Shown: positions 1 through 8,164, numbered from the stretch's first letter. The stretch: 64,000 bases of DNA from Paenibacillus sp. AN1007 (GCF_040702995.1 NZ_CP159992.1:6105001-6169000); one strand, 5' to 3'. Made by a program: numbers and translations. The notes: a model not told the origin generated them from the letters alone.

Positions 1-435
1 AGTTGCGCCGTTCAACACGAGATGTACCACGCCTTTATCGGCGACATTGACCACGATTTGGCCGTTGGTTAGCTCACCGCTCAACACATAAGTGCCTGCT
101 TCGGAGATCGTAACTGATCCGTTTGCTGCCTTTGCACCCGAACCGGTTACAGTTGCCATAGTCCCACTCAGCTTGATCATGGTCGAATCCGCTTCAGTCC
201 AGCTGACATTCGTATCATCGGCATCGAGTGATACCAGATCGGCATACTTCACGGACGTAGACTCGCTGACGGATACGATTTTAGTAGTTCCTGTTGTGGA
301 GACGGCTGCATTTGCTGTGCTGCTTGTCGTTGTCGGAGCACTGCATGCTGCGAGCAGACTGGTAATCATGGCGATGGACCACAGTTTGCTGCCTGTCATC
401 ATGTTTTTACGTTTCTGAGCATTTTTTTTCATCAT
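1..435 (-). CDS. Cthe_2159-like carbohydrate-binding lipoprotein (5' part only)
   Basis: The gene starts with ATG ATG at 433-435 on the minus strand and runs off the left edge, so only about 145 N-terminal residues are visible. They begin with a lysine-rich n-region, a hydrophobic stretch and a lipobox ending in LLAACS, so the mature protein should be a lipid-anchored surface protein. After a Ser/Thr-rich linker comes a region with VSESTSVKYADLVSLD and ITSEAGTYVLSG-like pieces, typical of the right-handed beta-solenoid Cthe_2159/DUF4353 family, whose founder binds acidic plant polysaccharide. It follows the DUF4956 gene after 66 bp in the same direction, an association known for this family in other Bacillota. 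The binding function is family knowledge; the C-terminal repeats lie outside the window. Confidence 0.75.
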   Translation of the reverse strand, partial: MMKKNAQKRKNMMTGSKLWSIAMITSLLAACSAPTTTSSTANAAVSTTGTTKIVSVSESTSVKYADLVSLDADDTNVSWTEADSTMIKLSGTMATVTGSGAKAANGSVTISEAGTYVLSGELTNGQIVVNVADKGVVHLVLNGAT

Positions 436-501
436 ATATATCGTTCCTCTCCAAATCAAAATGGGGTCTATCGAACAAGTGAGTAAACCAACGTTCCAAG
501 T

Positions 502-1182
502 TTAATATTCTGTCGTTGGACTCATCGTCAACGAGATGTCCAGATTACCGTTCCGTGTACGAATCGCATCAAGAAATTGCTTCTGATTCACGCTCTCGTG
601 AATCGTGACATTATAGACCAGTTCATAGAGGCTGCCGAGTTCGGTCGTTCTGATTTTTTTCAGATCAAATGGGACATTGAAATGATGGAATACTTCGTTC
701 AGAGCTTCTTCATAGCTCAAATTCTCGGGAATGGTAACCTTGAGCGTCTTCTGCTGACTCTTTTTCCCGCCAAAGTTGAATCGGTTCAGTACAAACATCA
801 GCACACACAGGATAACGGTGAACAGAATGGCGTAACCAAAGGCACCTACACCGCAGGCCAGACCGGCTGCCATCGTGAACAAAACGTAAGCAATGTCTTT
901 CGGATCACCAGGTGCGCTGCGGAAACGGATGATGGAGAAGGCTCCCGCCAAGCTGAATGCTCGGGCAATGTTGCTGCCGATCAGCAGAATGATGATGGCA
1001 ACGATCACGGGAAGCACAACCATAGTCAGCGTAAAACTCTGTGAATAGGTGGCCTGGTTGGTTTTCATATAGGTAAGGCTGATGATAAGTCCCAGGAGAA
1101 TGGAAAGTCCGATCGTGATGACAGCACTGCTGAAACTCAAGGTTGAATCGTCTAGGGCGGAGCTGAAAAGGGCATCAAGCAT
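502..1182 (-). CDS. DUF4956 membrane protein
   Basis: A 226-residue protein with about four hydrophobic segments in its first 130 residues (for example IGLSILLGLIISL and VVLPVIVAIIILLIG), then a soluble C-terminal domain of about 90 residues. The segment RAFSLAGAFSIIRFRSAPGDPKD is the conserved signature of DUF4956. I chose ATG at 1182, which has AAGAGAG about 10 bases upstream, over the GTG at 1191, which would have almost no spacing; the gene then overlaps the VTC stop codon by 8 bases (ATGCTTGA), a sign of translational coupling. Its biochemical role is unknown; its constant partner is a VTC polymerase, so a job in export or membrane coupling of the VTC product is an inference. Confidence 0.85.
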   Translation of the reverse strand: MLDALFSSALDDSTLSFSSAVITIGLSILLGLIISLTYMKTNQATYSQSFTLTMVVLPVIVAIIILLIGSNIARAFSLAGAFSIIRFRSAPGDPKDIAYVLFTMAAGLACGVGAFGYAILFTVILCVLMFVLNRFNFGGKKSQQKTLKVTIPENLSYEEALNEVFHHFNVPFDLKKIRTTELGSLYELVYNVTIHESVNQKQFLDAIRTRNGNLDISLTMSPTTEY

Positions 1183-2008
1183 AGAGTGCACGCTCTCTTT
1201 CTCTAATTAATTTCTCTTGTGAAGTAACCGGGGCCGCATCGTTAGGATTGAAATCTGTACCCGGCATAAGCTCACGTTCCGTCTGATAATTCAGATTGGT
1301 GGTTCTCACCAGATGTCTGTACTCATTGCCGTATTTGGAAAATCCGGTTCGGTACAGCCTGTGCTCCGACAGTAATTGGGACAGCCAGATCGGAACGGTT
1401 TTCTCTGCTTTGACTTCCATCAGCCACCGTCCGTCCTTCACCAGCGGTTCACCGTAATCTCCTTGTTCCAACTTCAGATCGTATCTACGGCTGCGAATGT
1501 TGGTGTCAAAGGTAATGCGAAGATCGCGGCTGTTCTTGTCAAACAATGCTTTTCGTTCGTAGGCCAGATACACTTTGGGCTCAAGGTCATAGAGCCGGAG
1601 AAAATATTTGATCTCTTCCAGCACCTGCGGATTCATGTAGTCGGCCAGCTCGGGCGCTTGTCCCGAGCGAACAAAATCATAGGCTTCATCCAGCTTCAGC
1701 GCCGTTCTGCGTTTGTTGACGAGGCCGAACACTTTCTTTTTGATCTCCAGATACACTTTCGCATTCTCTTCAGGTACGCCGTAGGCTCGCAAGCGCAGCT
1801 TTTCCTTGTATTTCGGTTTGGATAGACTCGCTCGAATCAGTGAATCCTGCGGTGTATCGAAGTACAGATTGCTGATGGAGTAAAACTCATGTTTTTTGTT
1901 GTAGGCATCCAGTTCCATGTAGTGGAGCAGATCGTTGTAGAAATGCTGGTATTGCTCATCGGTCAGCAGGTACTTGCTCTCATATCGGTTGAATACTTCA
2001 ATTGCCAT
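1175..2008 (-). CDS. VTC-domain polyphosphate polymerase-like protein
   Basis: A 277-residue protein covering the whole VTC tunnel domain, the fold that in yeast Vtc4 makes polyphosphate from ATP. The signature pieces occur in order: YESKYLLT near residue 9, LYFDTP, KEKLRLRAYG, VYLEIKKKV, VYLAYERKALF, LRITFDTNI and LMEVKAEK. The alternating basic and acidic residues of these strands line the tunnel in the family. There is no transmembrane segment, so it is probably cytoplasmic or docked to the DUF4956 membrane protein made from the overlapping next gene. ATG at 2008 has AAAGGAC 9-10 bases upstream. It is the first gene of the operon and is divergent from the two-component system at 2320. The actual product of the bacterial enzyme is not proven by the sequence. 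Confidence 0.85.
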   Translation of the reverse strand: MAIEVFNRYESKYLLTDEQYQHFYNDLLHYMELDAYNKKHEFYSISNLYFDTPQDSLIRASLSKPKYKEKLRLRAYGVPEENAKVYLEIKKKVFGLVNKRRTALKLDEAYDFVRSGQAPELADYMNPQVLEEIKYFLRLYDLEPKVYLAYERKALFDKNSRDLRITFDTNIRSRRYDLKLEQGDYGEPLVKDGRWLMEVKAEKTVPIWLSQLLSEHRLYRTGFSKYGNEYRHLVRTTNLNYQTERELMPGTDFNPNDAAPVTSQEKLIRERERALYA

Positions 2009-2319
2009 GATGGTTCAGTCCTTTCGGGTATGGATAAGTTGGTGTATGTTTTGATGATGTTTGGTATGTTGTGTGCTGCTGTCATGTCTGTATCTTAGCG
2101 AAGCAACCTTGAATGAATCTTAAATCGTTTTACATGGCGTTAACATTTCTTTCCCTTCATCTATATAGTTGTTAAATGGAGGATTCACACACGGATTCCG
2201 ACGACGGATTAATCTTCCTGATTGCTGCTGCTCTTAATGAGTTCCAATTAAGGTTGATTCAAGGTTTAGTTGATAGAATAAGAACATACCAACCATCGGG
2301 AGCAGAGGATGAATAGATC
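2009..2319. promoter_or_regulatory. Divergent promoter region, VTC operon / two-component operon
   Basis: A 311-bp gap between divergent operons. On the plus strand TTAACA (2140-2145), a 16-bp spacer and TATATA (2162-2167) form a plausible sigma-A promoter for the response regulator, giving a leader of about 145 bases with no riboswitch that I recognise. I could not place a convincing promoter for the VTC operon on the minus strand. Confidence 0.45.
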
Positions 2320-2997
2320 ATGAGAATTTTGATAGCGGAAGATGAAGTTCATTTGGCAGAAGCCGTATCGCAGATTTTGAAAAAAAACAATTATTCCGTG
2401 GACATGGTCCACGACGGAAGATCAGGACTGGATTATGCGCAGAGCGGCATCTACGACCTGTTACTGCTGGATATTATGATGCCGGAAATGGATGGCATAA
2501 CGGTGCTGCAAACGCTGCGCGGTGAAGGGAACCATACGCCAGTTATTCTGCTCACAGCAAAAGGGGAATTGTCGGACAAAGTATCCGGCCTCGATTATGG
2601 TGCGGATGATTATATTGCGAAGCCTTTTGCCACGGAAGAATTGCTTGCCCGGATTCGGGCAGCCTTGAGACGTAAAGGGGAATTGATCCCTGAGGATGGA
2701 TTAAAGTTTGGTGATATCGAACTGAATACCACGCAGTTGAAGCTGAGTGCACAGGGCAAGGAGATCAAATTAAATCTAAAGGAGAACGAGTTGCTGGAAC
2801 TGCTGATCACCCGCAAACAAGCGATCACCTCCAAAGAGCAGATCATCGAGAAATTATGGGGATTCGACTCGGATGTCGAGTATAACAACGTGGAGGTTTA
2901 TATTTCTTTCTTACGCAAAAAACTAATCTTCCTGAATTCGGCTGTTCGCATTAATACGATTCGGGGCGTAGGATACGTACTTGAGGTGACGAGCTGA
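2320..2997 (+). CDS. OmpR/PhoB-family response regulator
   Basis: A 225-residue DNA-binding response regulator. The receiver domain covers residues 1-115, with the acidic pair E7-D8, phospho-acceptor D51 in LLLLDIMMPEMDG, T79 and K101 in IAKPF. A winged-helix output domain covers residues about 125-222, ending in the usual TIRGVGYVLE strand. Its stop codon overlaps the start of the kinase gene by one base, so the two are cotranscribed and presumably a cognate pair. Because it lies divergently next to the VTC/DUF4956/Cthe_2159-like operon, that operon is the first target to consider, but this is only positional evidence. Confidence 0.9.
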   Translation: MRILIAEDEVHLAEAVSQILKKNNYSVDMVHDGRSGLDYAQSGIYDLLLLDIMMPEMDGITVLQTLRGEGNHTPVILLTAKGELSDKVSGLDYGADDYIAKPFATEELLARIRAALRRKGELIPEDGLKFGDIELNTTQLKLSAQGKEIKLNLKENELLELLITRKQAITSKEQIIEKLWGFDSDVEYNNVEVYISFLRKKLIFLNSAVRINTIRGVGYVLEVTS

Positions 2998-4475
2998 TGT
3001 TTAACAAACTCCGTAACCGGTTCCTGATTGTCAATCTGGTGTCGATCTCGATTATGATGCTGGTGGCCTTTGTAACGATCTACACCATTACGTACCAGAA
3101 TGTGCAACGCGAAACGAATATGGAGCTGTACAAGGTGTCCGATTTCTACCATAGCCCCTTTGGTTTGGGTGCTCAACAGTCACGAGGTGAAGGGGAAAGT
3201 GAGGGAGCGGGAGCAGGAACAGGAACGGGAACGAACTCGGGGTCGGGAGTAACAACGGATACAGGTTCTACTTCAAGTTCTAGTTCAGGTACTGGCTCCG
3301 ATGCTGACGAAGGAGCGAATTCAGGATCGGCAACTGTACCCTCTTCTCCGGGTAGGGGCGGGGGCAACAACGGCATGAACGGTGGGAACTTTGGTGGGTA
3401 TCGAGGACCGGGTGGAGATCCCAGTGCACCTCCTGCCCGGTCGGTTTCTTTTATGATCCAGACCGATAACGAGTGGAAGATAACCGACACCCATTCGCGG
3501 TTTGATATGGAGGACTCTTTTTACACACAAGCGCTACAAAAAGTAGACCAGGAGAAAACCGGCCAAGGTGACAGTAATCGGTGGACTGGACAATTCGCAC
3601 TGAACGGTACGGACTGGGCCTATGTGGTTGATCCTAGCGGGGATGGGCACATGATTGTATTCATGGATGTAACGGCGCAGCAGGGCATCCTGACCAATTT
3701 GATTTACACGTTCACGGTGGTGGGGCTGATTATGTTTGTGGTGATTTATTTCCTAAGTCGTTATTTTGCCAATCGCTCGATTGCGCCTGTGCGTGAAGCG
3801 TTTGAGAAACAGAAACAATTTATTGCCGATGCTTCTCATGAGCTGAAAACGCCGCTAGCGATCATTAATACGAATACCGATGTCCTGCTGGCGAATCAGG
3901 AGGACACGATTGAAAATCAGGCCAAATGGCTGCACTATATCAAGTCGGAAACCGAACGCATGTCTGGACTAACGAATGATCTGCTGTATCTGACTCAGAT
4001 GGACGACTCACGTTCCACTCTCATGCATACCAAATTTAATATGAGTGATGCAGTAGAAAGTATTATTTTACCGATGGAAGCTGTGATTTTTGAAAAAAAT
4101 ATCGCCCTTGATTACAGCATTGATCCCAATCTGATGGTTCATGGGAATCCGGAGCAGATCAAACAAGTCATTTTAATCCTGCTCGATAACGCCGTGAAAT
4201 ATTCCGGGCCAAAGGGGGCCGTGAACATTACGCTCCAGAAGCAGAACCACGATATCATGCTGACCATCTCCAATACGGGGGAAGGGATCGCACCAGAGTA
4301 TCTGGAACGGATCTTTGATCGCTTCTATCGCACGGATTCATCCAGAGCGCGTAAACACGGCGGGCATGGTCTGGGTCTGGCGATTGCCAAGTCTATTGTA
4401 GAGCAGCATAAGGGAGAGATTTACGCCAAAAGTGTCGTGGGCGAGGGGGCAGCGTTTTACGTACGGTTATCGTAA
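2997..4475 (+). CDS. Sensor histidine kinase with Gly/Ser-rich extracellular loop
   Basis: A 492-residue membrane kinase. Transmembrane segment 1 is at residues 9-32 and segment 2 at about 232-255, enclosing a ~200-residue extracytoplasmic domain. Residues 62-147 of this domain are low-complexity Gly/Ser/Thr repeats (GAGAGTGTGTNSGSG, GRGGGNNGMNGGNFGG), which should be disordered. The kinase core follows: HisKA with H281 in the ADASHELKTPLAI motif, then HATPase_c with the N-box LLDNAVKY, DRFYRTD and GHGLGLAI. No clear HAMP domain is present. It should phosphorylate the regulator encoded just upstream (1-base overlap). The signal is unknown. Confidence 0.9.
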   Translation: MFNKLRNRFLIVNLVSISIMMLVAFVTIYTITYQNVQRETNMELYKVSDFYHSPFGLGAQQSRGEGESEGAGAGTGTGTNSGSGVTTDTGSTSSSSSGTGSDADEGANSGSATVPSSPGRGGGNNGMNGGNFGGYRGPGGDPSAPPARSVSFMIQTDNEWKITDTHSRFDMEDSFYTQALQKVDQEKTGQGDSNRWTGQFALNGTDWAYVVDPSGDGHMIVFMDVTAQQGILTNLIYTFTVVGLIMFVVIYFLSRYFANRSIAPVREAFEKQKQFIADASHELKTPLAIINTNTDVLLANQEDTIENQAKWLHYIKSETERMSGLTNDLLYLTQMDDSRSTLMHTKFNMSDAVESIILPMEAVIFEKNIALDYSIDPNLMVHGNPEQIKQVILILLDNAVKYSGPKGAVNITLQKQNHDIMLTISNTGEGIAPEYLERIFDRFYRTDSSRARKHGGHGLGLAIAKSIVEQHKGEIYAKSVVGEGAAFYVRLS

Positions 4476-4496
4476 AAGAGCCAAGGGGGCTCTGTT
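4476..4496 (+). terminator. Weak hairpin after the kinase gene
   Basis: AGAGCC-AAGGG-GGCTCT forms a 6-bp stem directly after the stop codon, followed by only a short T run. It may be a weak terminator for the two-component operon. Confidence 0.35.
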
Positions 4497-4592
4497 AAGA
4501 AGGCTAAGTCTATGAGGATGTCCGGTGGGAGTATCGGCTAAGCTCATTTTCAGAGGCTTGGGCATAAGTTCTGCCTGCTGTGGGTTAACCTA

Positions 4593-4601
4593 TGCTACAA
4601 T
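4593..4601 (+). promoter_or_regulatory. Extended -10 promoter
   Basis: TGCTACAAT is an extended -10 (TG-n-TACAAT) with no good -35. Transcription would start near 4608, which excludes longer translations of the next gene beginning upstream of that point and fixes its start at the GTG with the AAGGAGATG ribosome binding site. Confidence 0.55.
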
Positions 4602-4635
4602 GACAGCAAGATGGATAACCAAGGAGATGACTAAC

Positions 4636-4923
4636 GTGGCAGACAACAATGCAGTTAATGAGCAGGAAATGATGGAATATATCTCAGGCAAAACCAGGGC
4701 AAGTAAAGCAAACATTGAACTTGTATTGAAGCATGAGCAGGCTTACATCAACAAGGCGCATGAGAATGCAAAAGGTAAAGATGTGGATATTGACGGAGAC
4801 GATCTTGCCGATTACATTTTGAGCCGCAAAGACGTGAAGCTTGACGAACTGACGGTAGAAAGCATTCTGGATGCTGAAATGGATTACTTGATGGACAAGG
4901 GTCATGCAGGTTATGTGGATTAG
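4636..4923 (+). CDS. Small acidic protein of unknown function
   Basis: A 95-residue, acidic, probably cytoplasmic protein starting at GTG 4636. AAGGAGATG at 4621 is a near-perfect ribosome binding site, and a promoter lies at 4593. The sequence is mainly predicted helix with short repeated helical pieces (MMEYISGKTRASKANIELVLKHEQAYI; LADYILSRKDVKLDELTVESILDAEMDYL), suggesting two copies of a helix-loop-helix unit of the form YI/L-S..K....  ..VE.IL. I do not recognise a family. There is no signal peptide, membrane segment or cysteine motif. It stands alone and is followed by the repeat element at 5019. Confidence 0.7.
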   Translation: MADNNAVNEQEMMEYISGKTRASKANIELVLKHEQAYINKAHENAKGKDVDIDGDDLADYILSRKDVKLDELTVESILDAEMDYLMDKGHAGYVD

Positions 4924-5018
4924 GTAAAGTTTTGGGGTTAGGCAACGAACGTTTTGGATTAAGTAACGAACGATGGAGTAAACTAGAAATAATAGGTCTT
5001 TAACCGTGCACCAAAATT

Positions 5019-5214
5019 CTAACGATCACCAGCGACGCTATTTCGGTGTTTTTCGGATCTCTTTAAACCTAACGATCAGGAGAGACGTTATTTTCGGAGT
5101 AGAGGGTCATTTTTGATGAAAATAGGGTGTTTTTTACTGAAATAAGGTTCCTGGTGATCGTTAGATTAGGAAATGTGCTGAAATGGCCGAAATAAGGCCC
5201 GTGGTGATCGTTAG
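5019..5214. repeat. Composite inverted repeat element, copy A (four 28-bp units)
   Basis: Four related 28-bp units sit at 5019-5046 and 5069-5096 (forward) and at 5137-5164 and 5187-5214 (reverse). Each begins CTAACGATC, continues with a CC/GG-rich core and ends in TTATTT or CTATTT plus a few bases. Successive units are offset by 50 bp (forward pair), the two inner units together span 96 bp, and the reverse pair is again offset by 50 bp. The same geometry recurs at 59599-59793. Outer and inner units can pair as nested hairpins. It lies between convergent genes. No coding or transposase signal is seen in it. Confidence 0.85.
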
Positions 5215-5261
5215 CGTATTGAGTCAGCTCCGGATGAGAGTGCAGCTGTTGCATATAAGAA

Positions 5262-5316
5262 AAAAGACCTCAACTTCACATAAGGGAATTCCTTATCGAT
5301 ATTGTTGAGGTCTTTT
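5262..5316. terminator. Bidirectional terminator
   Basis: AAAAGACCTCAAC (5262-5274) pairs perfectly with GTTGAGGTCTTTT (5304-5316), with a second short palindrome (ATAAGG-GAATT-CCTTAT) in the loop. A runs and T runs on both sides let it act on either strand; it is the likely terminator of the minus-strand SDR gene. Confidence 0.85.
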
Positions 5317-5422
5317 AGCTTTATGCATGTAACAGAAGCATGTTTCTGTTACTAATATGCTGTTTACCATTATAATTTTATTATATGCCTGTCCTTATGC
5401 TGGCACGGTCGGTAGTATCCTA

Positions 5423-6190
5423 TTACTGACCCATCATGCCGCCGTCTACAGTGTAGAGGGACGCGGTCACGTAAGATGCATCTTCGGATAGCAGGAAGTT
5501 CATCACGGCTGCGACTTCTTCCGGTTCACCGTACCGGCCCATTGGAATGGCGGATACCGTAGCGGATTGGTAGTCTTCTACGTTGCCGGAGTTGGCTTCG
5601 ATCTGACGCATCATACGAGTATTGATGGTGCCTGGCAGTACAGCATTTACCCGAATGTTGAACGGTGCCAGTTCATTGGCAGCGGTACGTGTGAGACCAA
5701 CAACGGCATGTTTGGACATAATATATGGAGATACAGCCGGGGCACCCATCAGACCCGCAAGGGATGAGGTATTCAGGATTGCACCGGATTTTTGTTTTTT
5801 CATGACAGGAATGACGTTTTGCAGCCCGAGGAATACCCCGCGAATGTTGACGTTATATACTGTATCGAGTGCTTCTACACTCAGGTCTTCAATCAGACCG
5901 GTTGGGCCTTCAATACCGGCATTATTTGCAAAGTAATCAATACGCCCAAACGCATCGAGCGCTTTTTGCACGTAATTTTTAACATCAGCTTCATCGGATA
6001 CATTGGCTTTGACTGCAATGACATGTTCTTGATCAAGGTTCAATGCAGCAATCGTTTTTGCAATCGCTTCTTCATTCAAGTCAACGAGGACCAGATTGAT
6101 TTTTCGTTCAGCCAAGCGGCGTGCAAGCTCCTTACCAATACCTCCGGCAGCACCTGTAATAACGGCAGTTTGTGTATAGGATGTACTCAT
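5423..6190 (-). CDS. SDR-family NAD(P)-dependent oxidoreductase
   Basis: A 255-residue classical short-chain dehydrogenase. It has the cofactor motif TGAAGGIG at residues 12-19, NNAG at 89-92, the catalytic Ser pair at 142-143, and Y156-xxx-K160 in YIMSK. After beta-2, the D37 of VLVDLN suggests NAD(H) rather than NADP(H). The length and C-terminal GG pattern fit the 3-oxoacyl-ACP reductase/glucose-dehydrogenase-like group, but the substrate cannot be read from the sequence. AAGGAGA lies 11 bases before ATG 6190. It is divergent from a TetR-type regulator, with two inverted repeats between them, so induction by a small molecule is likely. Confidence 0.88.
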   Translation of the reverse strand: MSTSYTQTAVITGAAGGIGKELARRLAERKINLVLVDLNEEAIAKTIAALNLDQEHVIAVKANVSDEADVKNYVQKALDAFGRIDYFANNAGIEGPTGLIEDLSVEALDTVYNVNIRGVFLGLQNVIPVMKKQKSGAILNTSSLAGLMGAPAVSPYIMSKHAVVGLTRTAANELAPFNIRVNAVLPGTINTRMMRQIEANSGNVEDYQSATVSAIPMGRYGEPEEVAAVMNFLLSEDASYVTASLYTVDGGMMGQ

Positions 6191-6307
6191 GATTGAATCG
6201 TCTCCTTATTATATATAGTGGGCAGGTAATCTCTAGAAGGTGAAAACCTGTCGTTTTTTCTTCCTGTCTTAATGTTAAGATATACATAAACATGTGACAA
6301 TAATCAT

Positions 6308-6354
6308 TGACAGCGCAAATGTCAGCTATTGAACATAGATGTAAGCGCTGTTCA
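6308..6354. promoter_or_regulatory. Candidate TetR operators between SDR and regulator
   Basis: Two inverted repeats lie in the divergent promoter region: TGACA-N7-TGTCA at 6308-6324 and TGAACA-N13-TGTTCA at 6330-6354. Their size and place fit operators for the adjacent TetR-family protein. TACAAT at 6362-6367, just downstream, is a likely -10 for the regulator gene. Confidence 0.5.
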
Positions 6355-6387
6355 TTTAGGTTACAATAATGGACAAAGGAGGCGAAA

Positions 6388-7026
6388 GTGTTGATTAGTG
6401 AACACCCTCAGGATCGGAGAGCACGAAGAACGCAGGATGCGATCATCGCTGCGGCGGTGTCCCTAATATTGGAAAAGGGAGCGGATGCCCTGACCATCCG
6501 TGATATTACGGAACGGGCAGATTATAATCGGGGAACGTTTTATTTACATTTTCCCGGCAAACCAGAGCTGCTGCAGTTCCTGCTGGATGATTTTCTGCAG
6601 GGATTGGGACAGGCATATGCTGGACCTTATGCCAATCTTACCGAGGTGGACATGACGGGATTGCTGCCTTCAACGATGCCTGTTTTTGAATATATTGAGA
6701 CACATCAGGATCAATTCCGGGCTTTGATGACGATGCATGGGGACATGGCCTTGAGAATCAATAATGTATTCCGTAATTACCTTACCCAAGACTTCATTTT
6801 GGTCATTGAAGATAGCGAGCAGGTCATTGATTATGACATTATGTTAAGTTATCTCGTATCTGCAACCGTGGGCGTTATTATGCACTGGGCGGAGTCCGGG
6901 TTCAAATATTCCGCACACTATATGGGGGAACAGCTGACAGCTCTGATCAACATCAAACCGACCCGTCTGCTGATTGAACCAGGGCAGAAGGGTCGAACGA
7001 TGCATGAGCGTATGCTGTTTGATTGA
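6388..7026 (+). CDS. TetR/AcrR-family transcriptional regulator
   Basis: A 212-residue regulator. The N-terminal helix-turn-helix spans roughly residues 14-60 with the family pattern ALTIRDITERADYNRGTFYLHF. The rest is an all-helical ligand and dimer domain resembling the TetR_C_7 type, with no recognisable ligand motif. AAAGGAGG at 6375-6382 serves either GTG 6388 or TTG 6391; I give the first. It is transcribed divergently from the SDR gene and probably represses it and itself through the inverted repeats at 6308-6354. Confidence 0.88.
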   Translation: MLISEHPQDRRARRTQDAIIAAAVSLILEKGADALTIRDITERADYNRGTFYLHFPGKPELLQFLLDDFLQGLGQAYAGPYANLTEVDMTGLLPSTMPVFEYIETHQDQFRALMTMHGDMALRINNVFRNYLTQDFILVIEDSEQVIDYDIMLSYLVSATVGVIMHWAESGFKYSAHYMGEQLTALINIKPTRLLIEPGQKGRTMHERMLFD

Positions 7027-7131
7027 ATTTTTGGTGCTTCATTAACAATTGTATAGATACACTACATCTCATGCATGATGCGTAAATGCGTATGAAGCGC
7101 ACTTTGTTCCAACGTCATAACCCGGCTCAAC

Positions 7132-8007
7132 CTAACCCGTCATTGAAGCACTTGCAGCGCGCTGCATCTGGAGAAGCTGTTCCCGGATGAGCACAGACTC
7201 GCCAATTATAATTAGAGCTGGATTACAGATGCGATGCACGGCAGCTAGTGTCTGCAGCTCGGCAAGCGTGCCTGTAACGATTCGTTCTTCACTTGTCGTT
7301 CCGCGTTCAATCAATGCGGCTGGAGTATTTCCGGCTTTGCCATGACGAAATAATTCCTGCTGAATCAGCGGCAGCTGACTGATTCCCATATAGATCACAA
7401 GCGTATCTACGCTGTGTGCAAGCAGATCCCAGCGAACAGTAGATATACATCCATCACTGCCGGTTCCAGTCACGCAGGCAAAAGAAGAAGCGACCCCGCG
7501 ATGCGTAAGCGGAATCAGGGATGAAGCAGACGCACCTACAGCCGAGGTGATACCTGGAATGATCTCATAGGGGACACCGGACTCGGCAAGCACCAGAGCC
7601 TCTTCCCCGCCGCGGCCGAAGATGAACGGGTCGCCGCCCTTGAGGCGAACGACTCGCTTGCCTTCCGCCGCATGTGACGCAAGCATACGTCCAATCATCT
7701 CCTGACTCATGGAGTGAAGACCAGGAGCTTTGCCGCAGTAAATGCGAAGGGCATTAACCCGCACCTCAGCAAGTAATTCATCTGTGACAAGTCGATCGTA
7801 CATAATAACATCAGCAGCCTGAATCCGTTTCAGGGCTTTAACTGTAATCAGTTCGGGGTCTCCGGGGCCAGCACCAATGATACTTACCATCCCCCGGCTC
7901 ATGACCGTGTCTCCACTGGTCAGTGTTTGTGTCCGATTCATTTTGGTTTTGTGCTCACCAATGTCAACCATAGATTGCAGTACTTCTGCAGGTTTAACGA
8001 AATCCAT
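7132..8007 (-). CDS. cobA: Uroporphyrinogen-III C-methyltransferase (SUMT)
   Basis: A 291-residue protein that methylates uroporphyrinogen III at C2 and C7 with SAM to give precorrin-2, the branch point to siroheme. The SAM-binding loop GAGPGDPELITVKA is near residue 45, followed by VIMYDRLV, VRLKGGDPFIFGRGGEE and GITSAVGA, all hallmarks of the family. The first ~35 residues are an extra N-terminal tail, supported by an AAGGAGG site 8 bases before ATG 8007. It is the third gene of the nirB-nirD-cobA unit, and siroheme is the cofactor of NirB, so the link is direct. No siroheme dehydrogenase/chelatase domain is fused to it, so another gene must finish siroheme. Confidence 0.93.
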   Translation of the reverse strand: MDFVKPAEVLQSMVDIGEHKTKMNRTQTLTSGDTVMSRGMVSIIGAGPGDPELITVKALKRIQAADVIMYDRLVTDELLAEVRVNALRIYCGKAPGLHSMSQEMIGRMLASHAAEGKRVVRLKGGDPFIFGRGGEEALVLAESGVPYEIIPGITSAVGASASSLIPLTHRGVASSFACVTGTGSDGCISTVRWDLLAHSVDTLVIYMGISQLPLIQQELFRHGKAGNTPAALIERGTTSEERIVTGTLAELQTLAAVHRICNPALIIIGESVLIREQLLQMQRAASASMTG

Positions 8008-8073
8008 CGTGCGCCCCTCCTTCTGTCAGGTCGACTATCTGGAGTTAGCCAATAATACCCATTAAGATTTAGG

Positions 8074-8138
8074 CCAGCATCCAAGACCATCGTCCAAGAT
8101 TATCATCCGAGGTCCTCATCCAAAACCCACATCCGATA
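8074..8138. repeat. Five 13-bp tandem units between nirD and cobA
   Basis: Five consecutive 13-mers at 8074, 8087, 8100, 8113 and 8126 share the core ATCC(A/G)A (one unit has GTCCAA). Examples are CCAGCATCCAAGA and CCATCGTCCAAGA. The array fills most of the 157-bp space between nirD and cobA, is not coding, and has no clear hairpin. Confidence 0.7.
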
Positions 8139-8164
8139 GTATTGTTTTGCTCCCCATTGCTCTG

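Noticed and set aside
577..1044. Long open frame on the plus strand inside the DUF4956 gene
   Set aside because: It is antisense to a gene with clear family motifs, has no ribosome binding site and shows no recognisable domain.
4525..4635. Upstream extension of the small acidic protein to position 4525
   Set aside because: An extended -10 at 4593 and the AAGGAGATG at 4621 place both transcript and translation starts further downstream.
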